Shown one piece after another: positions 26,662 to 35,122 of a stretch of DNA of 64,000 bases. A program made the position numbers and the translations under genes. Source of the stretch: Pseudomonas syringae (GTDB lineage: Bacteria; Pseudomonadota; Gammaproteobacteria; Pseudomonadales; Pseudomonadaceae); the NCBI RefSeq assembly GCF_023278085.1, contig NZ_CP066265.1:3180001-3244000 (forward strand), given 5' to 3'. The notes below the pieces were generated by a model that did no database searches, was not told the origin of the DNA, and worked only from the letters and a program-made list of their open reading frames with translations. Numbering within the stretch: position 1 is the first letter of the stretch; the number at the start of each line of letters is the position of its first letter.

Positions 26662-26772
26662 GGTAGTACTCACGTGAAACCGCTGCGCAGTATACTGCCC
26701 ACTTTAGGGCGGCTGTCCAAGCGTCCAGCCTCTCATCATACGCAACGCAATGAACAGGAATCCGGAGCTGAC

Positions 26773-27696
26773 ATGAAGTCTATCAGCCGCTTGCCCCGCA
26801 TCAGTAAAGCAGAAGCGGTATTGATTCTGATCACCATGCTCTGGGGCGGCACGTTCCTGCTGGTGCAGCACGCGATGACGGTCAGCGGCCCGATGTTTTT
26901 CGTCGGCCTGCGCTTCGCCGCTGCTGCTGTGATCGTCGCGCTGTTCTCGATGAACGTGCTGCGCGGGCTGACAGTGCTGGAGTTCAAGGCAGGCGTGCTG
27001 ATCGGCACGTCGATCATGCTGGGCTATGGTCTGCAAACCATCGGCTTGCAGACCATCCCCAGCAGCCAGTCGGCCTTCATCACCGCTCTTTATGTGCCCT
27101 GTGTGCCACTGCTGCAATGGCTGGTACTCGGGCGGCGGCCGGGGCTGATGCCGACACTGGGAATTGTTCTGGCATTCATCGGCCTGATGCTGGTCTCAGG
27201 CCCGCAAGGCGCGTCCATGAACCTGAGCTCGGGGGAAATCGTGACAATGATCAGCACAGTCGCTATCGCTGCTGAAATCATCATGATCAGTGCCTATGCT
27301 GGCAAGGTCGATGTACGTCGGGTCACAGTGGTGCAACTGGCGACCGCTTCGGTACTGGCGTTTCTGATGATCGTGCCAACACAGGAAAGTCTGCCGGGGT
27401 TTTCCTGGTTGCTGGTGCTCAGCGCGGTGGGCCTGGGGGCGATGAGCGCCGCGATTCAAATTGCCATGAACTGGGCGCAACGTAGCGTCTCGCCGACCCG
27501 CGCGACCGTGATCTACGCAGGTGAACCGGTCTGGGCCGGGATTGTCGGAAGACTGGCCGGTGAGCGCTTGCCGGGGATTGCCCTGCTCGGCGCGGCGCTG
27601 ATCGTGGCCGGAGTGATTGTCAGCGAGATGAAACGACGCTCACCCGCCACGCAAAGCGCAGACACCGGGCAGAATCGCGCACGGGAAACTCACTGA
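26773..27696 (+). CDS. EamA/DMT-superfamily transporter
   Basis: A 307-residue inner-membrane protein with ten predicted hydrophobic helices in two EamA repeats (about residues 15-145 and 160-290). ITMLWGGTFLLVQHAM starts repeat one. The start at 26773 follows GGAG at seven bases. It lies 111 bases from the divergent XRE-cupin gene, a common regulator/exporter arrangement. The substrate, probably an amino acid or small metabolite, cannot be deduced. The charged C-terminal tail is cytoplasmic by family topology. Confidence 0.87.
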   Translation: MKSISRLPRISKAEAVLILITMLWGGTFLLVQHAMTVSGPMFFVGLRFAAAAVIVALFSMNVLRGLTVLEFKAGVLIGTSIMLGYGLQTIGLQTIPSSQSAFITALYVPCVPLLQWLVLGRRPGLMPTLGIVLAFIGLMLVSGPQGASMNLSSGEIVTMISTVAIAAEIIMISAYAGKVDVRRVTVVQLATASVLAFLMIVPTQESLPGFSWLLVLSAVGLGAMSAAIQIAMNWAQRSVSPTRATVIYAGEPVWAGIVGRLAGERLPGIALLGAALIVAGVIVSEMKRRSPATQSADTGQNRARETH

Positions 27697-27814
27697 AGAC
27701 GACTTGGCCGTTGGTGAAAAATGATTGTTTACCGCAACCTGGATGCACTGATGTAAAAATTTCAGACACTTTTTGTAGGAAATTTCGAAACGTGTTCGTT
27801 TGGTATTGAGTTCT

Positions 27815-27831
27815 CTGGCACGTATGATGCT
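27815..27831 (+). promoter_or_regulatory. near-consensus sigma-54 promoter of the Mrp antiporter operon
   Basis: CTGGCACGTATGATGCT matches YTGGCACG exactly and TTGCW with one change, with GG (27817-27818) and GC (27829-27830) separated by ten bases. The predicted start is near 27842, 17 bases before the mrpA ATG. This is the best -24/-12 match in the window. Confidence 0.65.
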
Positions 27832-27858
27832 TGACATTCTCCTGCAGATTAGAAGCCT

Positions 27859-30777
27859 ATGTCCCTGATAGTTCTACTGCTTCTGCCTTTCATCGGCAGC
27901 TGTCTGGCGGCCTTTTTGCCGCACAACGCGCGTAACGCTGAATCCTTTCTGGCCGGTCTGGTTGCCTTGGTTGGCGCAATCCAGATGGCATTGTGGTTCC
28001 CGCAGATTGCCGATGGCGGCGTGATTCGGGAGGAATATTTCTGGCTGCCGAGCCTGGGAATGAATTTTGTCCTGCGTATCGACGGCTTCGCATGGATGTT
28101 CTCCATGCTGGTGCTGGGCATCGGTGCGCTGGTCTCGCTGTACGCCCGTTACTACATGTCGCCGGACGATCCGGTGCCGCGCTTCTTTGCATTTTTCCTC
28201 GCATTCATGGGCGCCATGCTCGGTCTGGTGATGTCCGGCAACCTGATTCAGATCGTGTTTTTCTGGGAACTGACCAGCCTGTTTTCCTTCCTGTTGATCG
28301 GCTACTGGCATCACCGCGCCGACGCCCGGCGCGGTGCCTACATGGCACTGATGGTGACGGGCGCCGGTGGCCTGGCGTTGCTGGCAGGCATGATGATCCT
28401 CGGGCATGTGGCGGGCAGTTACGACCTGGACCGCGTACTGGCATCCGGTGACGTGATCCGCGCCCACGCTCTGTACCCGGTGTTGCTGACCCTGATTCTG
28501 ATCGGCGCACTGAGCAAAAGCGCCCAGTTCCCGTTCCACTTCTGGCTACCCCACGCAATGGCAGCGCCGACGCCGGTGTCGGCGTACCTGCATTCGGCAA
28601 CCATGGTCAAAGCCGGTGTGTTTCTCATGGCCCGCATGTGGCCCTCGTTGTCCGGCACCGAACAATGGTTCTGGATGGTCAGCGGCGCAGGTGCCTGCAC
28701 GCTCATTCTGGGCGCCTACGCAGCCATTTTTCAGAATGATCTCAAGGGACTGCTGGCGTACTCGACGATCAGCCATTTAGGCCTGATCACGCTGCTGCTC
28801 GGCCTCAACAGCCCGCTGGCGGCCGTGGCCGCCGTGTTCCACATCCTCAACCACGCCACGTTCAAAGCCTCGCTGTTCATGGCCGCCGGGATCATTGACC
28901 ACGAGAGCGGGACGCGGGATATCCGGCGCCTCAGTGGGCTCGTGAAACTGCTGCCCTACACCGCGACGCTAGCGATGGTGGCCAGCGCGTCAATGGCAGG
29001 CGTGCCGCTGCTCAACGGCTTCCTGTCCAAAGAAATGTTCTTTGCTGAAACCGTCTTCATCTCGGCCACGGCGTGGATCGAAATGGCGCTGCCGGTGGTC
29101 GCGACCATCGCCGGCGTATTCAGCGTCGCCTATTCGCTGCGATTCACCGTCGATGTATTTTTCGGTCCGGCCGCCAAGGACCTTCCGCACTTGCCCCACG
29201 AGCCACCGCGCTGGATGCGTGCGCCGGTCGAATTTCTGGTCCTGACCTGCGTGGTGGTCGGTATCTTCCCGGCACAATCGGTCGCACCCCTGCTGGCAGC
29301 GGCCGCACGACCGGTGGTGGGCGGCACGCTGCCCGAGTACAGCCTGGCTATCTGGCATGGCTGGAACGCGCCGATCATCATGAGTCTGGTGGCCATGGCG
29401 GGCGGCATCATCCTGTATCTGTTGTTGCGCAAGCCGCTCAAGCAGGAGCGCATCACCGCCCCGCCACTGGTGGGCAGACTCAACGGCAAACGTGTGTTCG
29501 AGCGCAGTCTGGTGGTGCTGATGCACTGGGCACGCCGTTTCGAGCGCAAGGTCAGCACCCGTCGCTTGCAGCCGCAGTTGTTTCTGCTGGTGCTGGCTGC
29601 CGTGCTGGGCGGTTTCGTTCCGATGTATTTCAGCGGCCTGACCTGGGGTGACCGGCCGAAGATTCCGGGCTCCGGGGTGTTTGTCACGCTGTGGCTAATC
29701 GCGATCGCCTGCGCGCTGGGCGCGGCATGGCAGGGTAAATATCACCGTCTGGCGGCGCTGGTCATGGTCAGTGTGTGCGGGCTGATGACCTGCATCACGT
29801 TCGTCTGGTTCTCGGCCCCTGACCTGGCCCTGACGCAGTTGGTGGTGGAAGTGGTGACCACCGTGCTGATCCTGCTTGGCTTGCGCTGGCTGCCGCGACG
29901 CAACGAAGACGTCGCCCCGCTCAGCGCCCGCCTGCGCGCTCGCACCCGGCGTATTCGCGACTTCGGCCTGGCGGTTCTGGTCGGCCTGGGGATGGCAATA
30001 TTGTCCTACGCCATGTTGACCCGCCAGACGCCCAACGCCATCTCGTCGTTCTACTTGAGCCGTGCACTGCCTCAAGGCGGCGGCACCAACGTGGTCAACG
30101 TGATGCTGGTGGATTTCCGTGGTTTCGACACGTTCGGCGAAATCACCGTATTGGCGGCCGTGGCACTGACCGTATTCGCTCTGTTGCGCCGCTTCCGTCC
30201 TCCCAAGGAAAGCATCCTGCTGCCAACTCAGCAGCGCTTGCTGGCGCGCGACGTGGTGACCGACCTGATCAACCCGCGCGGTGCCAGTGACACGGCGCTC
30301 GGTTTCATGATGGTCCCGGCGGCGCTGGTCAGGTTGCTGCTGCCGATCGCTTTCATTATTTCGATGTACCTGTTCGTTCGCGGCCACAACCAGCCGGGCG
30401 GCGGATTCGTTGCCGGGCTGGTGATGTCGGTGGCGTTCATTCTGCAGTATATGGTTGCCGGTACTCAGTGGGTCGAAGCGCAAATGAGCCTGCGGCCGCT
30501 GCGCTGGATGGGCACCGGCCTGCTGTGTGCGGTCCTGACCGGCGCCGGTTCCATGGTGCTGGGTTATCCGTTCATGACGACTCATACCGCGCATCTCGAT
30601 TTACCGGTTCTGGGTGACATCCATATCGCCAGCGCACTGTTTTTCGACGTCGGCGTATATGCCGTGGTGGTCGGTTCAACCCTGTTGATCCTCACCGCAC
30701 TGGCTCACCAATCGGTGCGCAGTCATCGCCCTACCCAACTGCCCAAGCCGGTCGCCAATCCGCAAGGAATTCTCTGA
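27859..30777 (+). CDS. Mrp-type cation/proton antiporter subunit A (fused A-B)
   Basis: A 972-residue polytopic subunit of the multisubunit Na+(K+)/H+ antiporter (Mrp/Mnh/Pha/Sha). The N-terminal NuoL-like antiporter domain covers about residues 1-480, with WLPHAMAAPTPVSAYLHSATMVKAGVFL holding conserved His and Lys residues of the proton path. A middle DUF4040-like region follows (FSAPDLALTQLVVEVVTT). The last 150 residues are an MnhB domain (FIISMYLFVRGHNQPGGGF), so subunit B is fused here, as in six-gene operons. It overlaps subunit C by one base. A sigma-54-type promoter precedes it. Confidence 0.95.
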   Translation: MSLIVLLLLPFIGSCLAAFLPHNARNAESFLAGLVALVGAIQMALWFPQIADGGVIREEYFWLPSLGMNFVLRIDGFAWMFSMLVLGIGALVSLYARYYMSPDDPVPRFFAFFLAFMGAMLGLVMSGNLIQIVFFWELTSLFSFLLIGYWHHRADARRGAYMALMVTGAGGLALLAGMMILGHVAGSYDLDRVLASGDVIRAHALYPVLLTLILIGALSKSAQFPFHFWLPHAMAAPTPVSAYLHSATMVKAGVFLMARMWPSLSGTEQWFWMVSGAGACTLILGAYAAIFQNDLKGLLAYSTISHLGLITLLLGLNSPLAAVAAVFHILNHATFKASLFMAAGIIDHESGTRDIRRLSGLVKLLPYTATLAMVASASMAGVPLLNGFLSKEMFFAETVFISATAWIEMALPVVATIAGVFSVAYSLRFTVDVFFGPAAKDLPHLPHEPPRWMRAPVEFLVLTCVVVGIFPAQSVAPLLAAAARPVVGGTLPEYSLAIWHGWNAPIIMSLVAMAGGIILYLLLRKPLKQERITAPPLVGRLNGKRVFERSLVVLMHWARRFERKVSTRRLQPQLFLLVLAAVLGGFVPMYFSGLTWGDRPKIPGSGVFVTLWLIAIACALGAAWQGKYHRLAALVMVSVCGLMTCITFVWFSAPDLALTQLVVEVVTTVLILLGLRWLPRRNEDVAPLSARLRARTRRIRDFGLAVLVGLGMAILSYAMLTRQTPNAISSFYLSRALPQGGGTNVVNVMLVDFRGFDTFGEITVLAAVALTVFALLRRFRPPKESILLPTQQRLLARDVVTDLINPRGASDTALGFMMVPAALVRLLLPIAFIISMYLFVRGHNQPGGGFVAGLVMSVAFILQYMVAGTQWVEAQMSLRPLRWMGTGLLCAVLTGAGSMVLGYPFMTTHTAHLDLPVLGDIHIASALFFDVGVYAVVVGSTLLILTALAHQSVRSHRPTQLPKPVANPQGIL

Positions 30778-31121
30778 TGGAAGAAGTTATCGCAGTCGCC
30801 ATCGGTGTTCTCGCCGCCTCGGGAGTCTGGCTGATCCTGCGTCCGCGAACCTTCCAGGTGGTCATGGGCCTGTGCCTGCTGTCGTACGGGGTCAACCTGT
30901 TCATTTTCAGCATGGGCAGCCTGTTCATCGGCAAAGAGCCGATCATCAAGGACGGCATTCCGCAGGACCTGCTCAATTACACTGACCCGCTGCCGCAGGC
31001 ACTGGTGCTCACCGCCATCGTCATCAGCTTCGCCATGACCGCCCTGTTTCTGGTGGTGCTGCTCGCCTCCCGGGGCCTGACCGGCACCGACCACGTCGAT
31101 GGCCGGGAGCCCAAGGCATGA
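30777..31121 (+). CDS. Mrp antiporter subunit C
   Basis: A 114-residue NuoK-like subunit with three transmembrane helices. LSYGVNLFIFSMG and the stretch DPLPQALVLTAIVISFAMTALFLVVLL carry the conserved pattern of MnhC/PhaC. Its ATG shares one base with the subunit A stop (TGATG), and its stop overlaps the subunit D start by four bases (ATGA), so translation along the operon is tightly coupled. The function is structural and ion-conducting within the membrane complex. Confidence 0.94.
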   Translation: MEEVIAVAIGVLAASGVWLILRPRTFQVVMGLCLLSYGVNLFIFSMGSLFIGKEPIIKDGIPQDLLNYTDPLPQALVLTAIVISFAMTALFLVVLLASRGLTGTDHVDGREPKA

Positions 31122-32803
31122 ACGGGATGACGCAACTGATCATCGCGCCGATTCTGCTGCCATTGCTGACCGCCGGGCTGATGCTCTGGCTGGGCGAAAA
31201 GCATCGACCGCTCAAAGGGCGCATCAACCTGTTGTCCAGCATCCTCGGGCTGGGCATCTCGGTGGTGCTGATGCTCTGGGTGCAGCACACCGGCAACAGC
31301 GGATCGATTGGTGTCTATTTTCCGGGCAACTGGGGCGTACCGTTCGGTATCGTGCTGGTCGTCGATCATCTGTCGGCATTGATGATGGTGCTGACCGGCA
31401 TCGTCGGTGTCTGCGCGCTGCTGTTTGCCCTGGCGCGCTGGGATCGCGCCGGTGCCAGCTTCCACGCGTTGTTCCAGATTCAGCTCATGGGCCTGTACGG
31501 GGCGTTTCTGACCGCCGACCTGTTCAACCTGTTCGTGTTTTTCGAAGTGCTGCTGGCAGCCTCCTATGGCCTGATGCTGCACGGTTCCGGACGGGCACGC
31601 GTGTCAGCGGGCCTGCACTATATTTCGATCAACCTGCTGGCCTCGTCGCTGTTTCTGATCGGCGCAGCGTTGATCTACGGTGTGACCGGCACACTGAATT
31701 TCGCAGATCTGGCGATCAAGATTCCCCAGGTATCGGAAGCCGATCTGGGCCTGCTGCATGCCGGGGCGGCAATTCTGGCCACGGCGTTTCTGGCCAAGGC
31801 CGGTATGTGGCCGCTGAACTTCTGGCTGGTTCCGGCCTATTCAGCCGCCAGCGCGCCGGTTGCCGCGATGTTTGCGATCATGACCAAGGTAGGCATCTAC
31901 ACCCTGCTGCGCCTGTGGACGCTGCTGTTTTCCGGGCAGGCCGGCGCGTCTGCATTCTTCGGCGGCGAATGGCTGATCTTTGGCGGCATGGCAACCATCT
32001 TCACGGCGGCGATAGCGATCATCGCCGCCCAGCGTCTGGAGCGCCTGGCCAGCCTGAGCATTCTGGTGTCGGCAGGCATCCTGCTGTCGGCGATCGGTTT
32101 CGCACAGCCCAGCCTGACGTCGGGCGCACTGTTCTATCTGGTCAGCTCGACCCTGGCATTGAGTGCGATGTTCCTGTTGGGCGAATTGATCGAGCGCTCG
32201 CGCTCGGCCAACGAAATCCCTTTGGAAGAAGACGCGGACCAGTTGCCGCGCGCCATGGAGTCACTGCATCCGCCGCCCGGCACCAATCTGGACGACGAAC
32301 AAAAAGTCGTGGTCGGCCAGGTGATTCCCATGACCGTGGCCTTTCTGGGCCTGAGCTTCATCATCTGCGCGCTGCTGATCATCGGCATGCCGCCGCTTTC
32401 CGGGTTTATCGGCAAGCTGACGCTGCTGAGTGCCCTGCTCAATCCTCTGGGGCTGGATGTCGCCCAGGACGAAGCGCTGCTGACCCGCTCCTGGATGCTG
32501 ATCGGCCTGCTGATCTTTTCCGGGCTGGCGTCACTGATCGCCTTTTCAAGACTGGGCACCCAGCGCTTCTGGACACCCCACGAGCGCCCCTCGCCGCTGT
32601 TGCGGCGCAACGAGTGCCTGCCGATCATCATCCTGCTGGGCCTGTGCGTAGCGCTGACCTTCAAGGCCGAGCCGCTGCTGCGCTATACACAAGACACCGC
32701 CGCAGCGCTGCATGAACCCAAACAATACGTGCAGTCGGTGCTCGCCACACGCCCCATACCCGGCCCGACCAGCCGTGATGTAAATCCGGAGGGGCAACCA
32801 TGA
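31118..32803 (+). CDS. Mrp antiporter subunit D
   Basis: A 561-residue NuoN/NuoM-like antiporter subunit with about 14 helices. LAKAGMWPLNFWLVPAYSAASAPVAAMFAIMTKVGIY is the conserved core with the functional Lys residues. A roughly 45-residue hydrophilic loop (about residues 355-400, RSANEIPLEEDADQLPR onwards) is an insertion between helices. The usual shorter MnhD is about 500 residues, so this member is somewhat long. Coupled by ATGA overlaps to subunits C and E. Confidence 0.95.
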   Translation: MNGMTQLIIAPILLPLLTAGLMLWLGEKHRPLKGRINLLSSILGLGISVVLMLWVQHTGNSGSIGVYFPGNWGVPFGIVLVVDHLSALMMVLTGIVGVCALLFALARWDRAGASFHALFQIQLMGLYGAFLTADLFNLFVFFEVLLAASYGLMLHGSGRARVSAGLHYISINLLASSLFLIGAALIYGVTGTLNFADLAIKIPQVSEADLGLLHAGAAILATAFLAKAGMWPLNFWLVPAYSAASAPVAAMFAIMTKVGIYTLLRLWTLLFSGQAGASAFFGGEWLIFGGMATIFTAAIAIIAAQRLERLASLSILVSAGILLSAIGFAQPSLTSGALFYLVSSTLALSAMFLLGELIERSRSANEIPLEEDADQLPRAMESLHPPPGTNLDDEQKVVVGQVIPMTVAFLGLSFIICALLIIGMPPLSGFIGKLTLLSALLNPLGLDVAQDEALLTRSWMLIGLLIFSGLASLIAFSRLGTQRFWTPHERPSPLLRRNECLPIIILLGLCVALTFKAEPLLRYTQDTAAALHEPKQYVQSVLATRPIPGPTSRDVNPEGQP

Positions 32804-33288
32804 AACGTCTATTTCCAGCGCCCTGGCTGTCTCTGGCGCTCTGGGTATTGTGGCTGGTACTGAACCTGTCGCTCAGCCCCGGCCACCTGCTGCTCGGTGC
32901 GTTGCTGGGGTTTCTTGCACCGTTGTTGATGGCGCCGTTACGTCCGCTGCCGGTGCGCATCCGCAAACCAGGGACGATCCTCAAGTTCTTCTGGCTGGTA
33001 GGTCGTGACGTGGTGGTTTCCAACCTTCAGGTCGGCCTGAGCATCTGGCGACTCAAGCGACGTCCACCCCGTTCGGCCTTCGTGCGAATCCCGCTGGACC
33101 TGCACGATGCCCACGGGCTGGCCGCATTGGCGATCGTGACCACCGTAGTGCCCGGCACTGTCTGGTCAGAACTGGCGCTGGATCGCAGCGTGCTGTTGAT
33201 GCATGTATTCGATCTGCAGGACGAAGCGCAATTCATCGAACACTTCAAGACCACCTATGAGCGTCCATTGATGGAGATCTTTCAATGA
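32800..33288 (+). CDS. Mrp antiporter subunit E
   Basis: A 162-residue MnhE subunit. Two or three N-terminal hydrophobic helices (LSLALWVLWLVLNLSLSPGHLLLGALLG) are followed by a cytoplasmic alpha/beta domain; TVVPGTVWSEL is a family hallmark (the TPGT-like motif). It overlaps D and F by four bases at either end. It is needed for assembly or activity of the complex in characterised systems. Confidence 0.93.
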   Translation: MKRLFPAPWLSLALWVLWLVLNLSLSPGHLLLGALLGFLAPLLMAPLRPLPVRIRKPGTILKFFWLVGRDVVVSNLQVGLSIWRLKRRPPRSAFVRIPLDLHDAHGLAALAIVTTVVPGTVWSELALDRSVLLMHVFDLQDEAQFIEHFKTTYERPLMEIFQ

Positions 33289-33563
33289 GTACCCTGCTCG
33301 ACAACGCCATTCTGATCAGCTTGCTGATCTTTGCACTGGCCATGGTGATCACCCTGCTGCGTCTGCTTAAGGGCCCGTCTGCCCAGGATCGGGTACTGGC
33401 GCTGGACTACCTGTACATCATCGCCATGCTGATGATGCTGGTGCTGGGCATCCGCTACGCCAGTGACACCTATTTCGAAGCAGCCATGCTGATCGCACTG
33501 TTCGGCTTCGTCGGCTCATTTGCGCTGGCCAAATTCCTGCTGCGCGGAGAAGTGATCGAATGA
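33285..33563 (+). CDS. Mrp antiporter subunit F
   Basis: A 92-residue, three-helix membrane subunit (MnhF). LLKGPSAQDRVLALDYLYI contains the conserved GP-x-DR-x-x-ALD segment. ATGA overlaps link it to E and G. No oddities; length is typical. Confidence 0.93.
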   Translation: MSTLLDNAILISLLIFALAMVITLLRLLKGPSAQDRVLALDYLYIIAMLMMLVLGIRYASDTYFEAAMLIALFGFVGSFALAKFLLRGEVIE

Positions 33564-33940
33564 ACGAACTACCGGTTTCCGTGCCCTTTTGGGCTGAAAT
33601 ACTTACGGCCGGGCTGCTGATCGCCAGCAGCCTGTTCGCCCTGACCGGGGCGCTGGGCCTGCTGCGTCTGAAAGACTTCTTTCAACGCATGCATCCACCG
33701 GCGCTGGCGTCGACACTGGGTGCCTGGTGCGTGGCACTGGCATCGATCATCTATTTCTCGGCGCTGAAGTCCGAGCCGGTCATCCATGCCTGGCTCATTC
33801 CGGTGTTGCTGGCGATAACGATGCCTGTGACCACCCTGCTGCTCGCGCGCACTGCGCTGTTCCGCAAGCGTATGGCCGGTGATGATGTACCCGCCGAGGT
33901 CAGCAGTGGCCGTGTCGATGGTGAGTCGACCGGAGGTTGA
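33560..33940 (+). CDS. Mrp antiporter subunit G
   Basis: A 126-residue, three-helix MnhG subunit. The signature GALGLLRLKDFFQRMHPPALASTLGAW is intact. It is the last gene of the operon; its stop is 18 bases from the stop of the opposing conserved hypothetical gene and I see no strong terminator hairpin between them. The charged C-terminal tail after residue 100 is probably cytoplasmic. Confidence 0.93.
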   Translation: MNELPVSVPFWAEILTAGLLIASSLFALTGALGLLRLKDFFQRMHPPALASTLGAWCVALASIIYFSALKSEPVIHAWLIPVLLAITMPVTTLLLARTALFRKRMAGDDVPAEVSSGRVDGESTGG

Positions 33941-33958
33941 AGCCGGTGTGCGCGAGCG

Positions 33959-34426
33959 TTATTCGCTGGCTTTGAAGGTCAGTTCGCCCTTGCGCCATTT
34001 GGCGGCTTTGCCGACCGCAGTTTTCAGAACCTTGCTCATACCGGTCAGCAGTTGTTCTTTTGCGGCAAAGACCATGACCACGCCATGCCCTTCCTTGAAC
34101 ACGATACCGTGACCTTCAGGCGTATCGACGAAGGCGTATTCACCCAATCCGTAAACGGTGACCTTCACCTCACGGAATTTCAATTCAAGCTTTCCACCTT
34201 CACGACTCGGCAGCACAGCTGCGCGAAAATGGTCGCCAACCTTGAGTTCCAGACGCGGTTTGTCATCGACCACCAAGGCAGTCTCGGTGTCGATTTCAGC
34301 GATGTAGATGCCTTCGGCTGATTGCTCGGTGATATAGACAAAACGGGATTGAAATTGCTTGACCAATTGTGCGCGAAGATCGCCGAGCACGAACAAAGCA
34401 TGGGTATCCAGGTTACTTACAGCCAA
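33959..34426 (-). CDS. conserved hypothetical protein, TTG start
   Basis: A 155-residue soluble protein. The frame is open to 34630, but the upstream 68 codons look non-coding. I place the start at a TTG (34426), which has GAGGG nine to ten bases upstream and begins AVSNLDTHALFVLGDLRAQL. The region is rich in beta-strand-like alternation (SRFVYITEQSAEGIYIAEIDTE; KVTVYGLGEYAFVDT) without known catalytic motifs. I do not recognise the family. It converges on the Mrp operon. Confidence 0.72.
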   Translation of the reverse strand: MAVSNLDTHALFVLGDLRAQLVKQFQSRFVYITEQSAEGIYIAEIDTETALVVDDKPRLELKVGDHFRAAVLPSREGGKLELKFREVKVTVYGLGEYAFVDTPEGHGIVFKEGHGVVMVFAAKEQLLTGMSKVLKTAVGKAAKWRKGELTFKASE

Positions 34427-34826
34427 AGTACAAACCCTCAAACATGAAAAATGAGGCTGCCTGATGCTCAGGCAGTCAATAAGTGATTCATCCACAGGCC
34501 GCATGGCACGGCCAGATACCTGCTGACGCGCTGCACTCGGGAACGATGAGTCGGCTACCACTGAACTGTGCAGGCTGGAGGCGGATTCTACCGGCTCATT
34601 GCCTCTACGGGATATATTCCTTTTGTACACATCAATGTCACAACGAAGTCAGCGCACGGCAAACCGACGCGCCATCAACCCCCGACACGAAGGCGGGCAA
34701 AGGTCTGGGGAACCCCGGGCGCAGCGGGAACATAGCATTTACCGTCGACGCAAAAAAGATTGACGTCCCGGGGCCGTAAAATGCATCGAACTCTTCCCTG
34801 CAGGTGTCACTCCCATAAGAGGACTG
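34427..34826. other. intergenic region, no gene seen
   Basis: About 400 bases lie between the hypothetical gene's start and the leader of the DUF2789 gene. An open frame on the minus strand to 34630 lacks coding character. I see no strong hairpin terminator, tRNA or repeat, only presumptive promoters for the divergent genes. Confidence 0.5.
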
Positions 34827-34862
34827 ATGACAACACGGGGATACCCCTCGTCGAGGAGATGA
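34827..34862 (+). CDS. possible 11-residue leader ORF before the DUF2789 gene
   Basis: ATG at 34827 has AAGAGGA five bases upstream and encodes MTTRGYPSSRR. Its TGA (34860-34862) ends one base before the ATG of the next gene (34864) and overlaps that gene's GAGGAG ribosome site. The layout suits translational coupling, but nothing proves it is translated. Confidence 0.35.
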   Translation: MTTRGYPSSRR

Positions 34863-34863
34863 C

Positions 34864-35103
34864 ATGGACCTGAATACGAACACCATGAGTGACCTGTTCG
34901 CTCAACTGGGGCTTGATTCCGACGATAAAAGTATCGACGCTTTCGTTGCAGAGCACCGCCTGAAAGACGGAGTCAAGCTGATAGAAGCTGACTTCTGGAC
35001 TCCGACACAGGCGGCTTTCCTGAAAGAGGAGTTGAATCGAGACGCCGAATGGGCCCCGGTGATCGATGACCTCAATGTACTTTTGCATGATTCACCCGAG
35101 TGA
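34864..35103 (+). CDS. DUF2789 family protein
   Basis: A 79-residue small acidic cytoplasmic protein of the DUF2789 family, recognised by MSDLFAQLGLDSDDKSIDAFV and the central FWTPTQAAFLKEELNRDAEWAPVIDDLN. Function is unknown in the family. The start at 34864 has GAGGAG five to six bases upstream, a strong site, so expression could be high. A short open frame (34827-34862) may couple to it. The stop lies inside a 7-bp hairpin before the convergent DUF2235 gene. Confidence 0.85.
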   Translation: MDLNTNTMSDLFAQLGLDSDDKSIDAFVAEHRLKDGVKLIEADFWTPTQAAFLKEELNRDAEWAPVIDDLNVLLHDSPE

Positions 35104-35113
35104 ATCACTCGGG
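35095..35113. terminator. small convergent hairpin
   Basis: CCCGAGT-GAATC-ACTCGGG forms a 7-bp stem overlapping the DUF2789 stop codon, nine bases from the end of the opposing DUF2235 gene. There is no T-run, so at best a weak or bidirectional terminator. Confidence 0.35.
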
Positions 35114-35122
35114 CGTCAAGTG

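Noticed and set aside
31099..32715. 538-codon frame overlapping Mrp subunit D on the same strand
   Set aside because: The Mrp subunit D frame carries all conserved motifs; this alternative is arginine/proline/alanine-rich noise.
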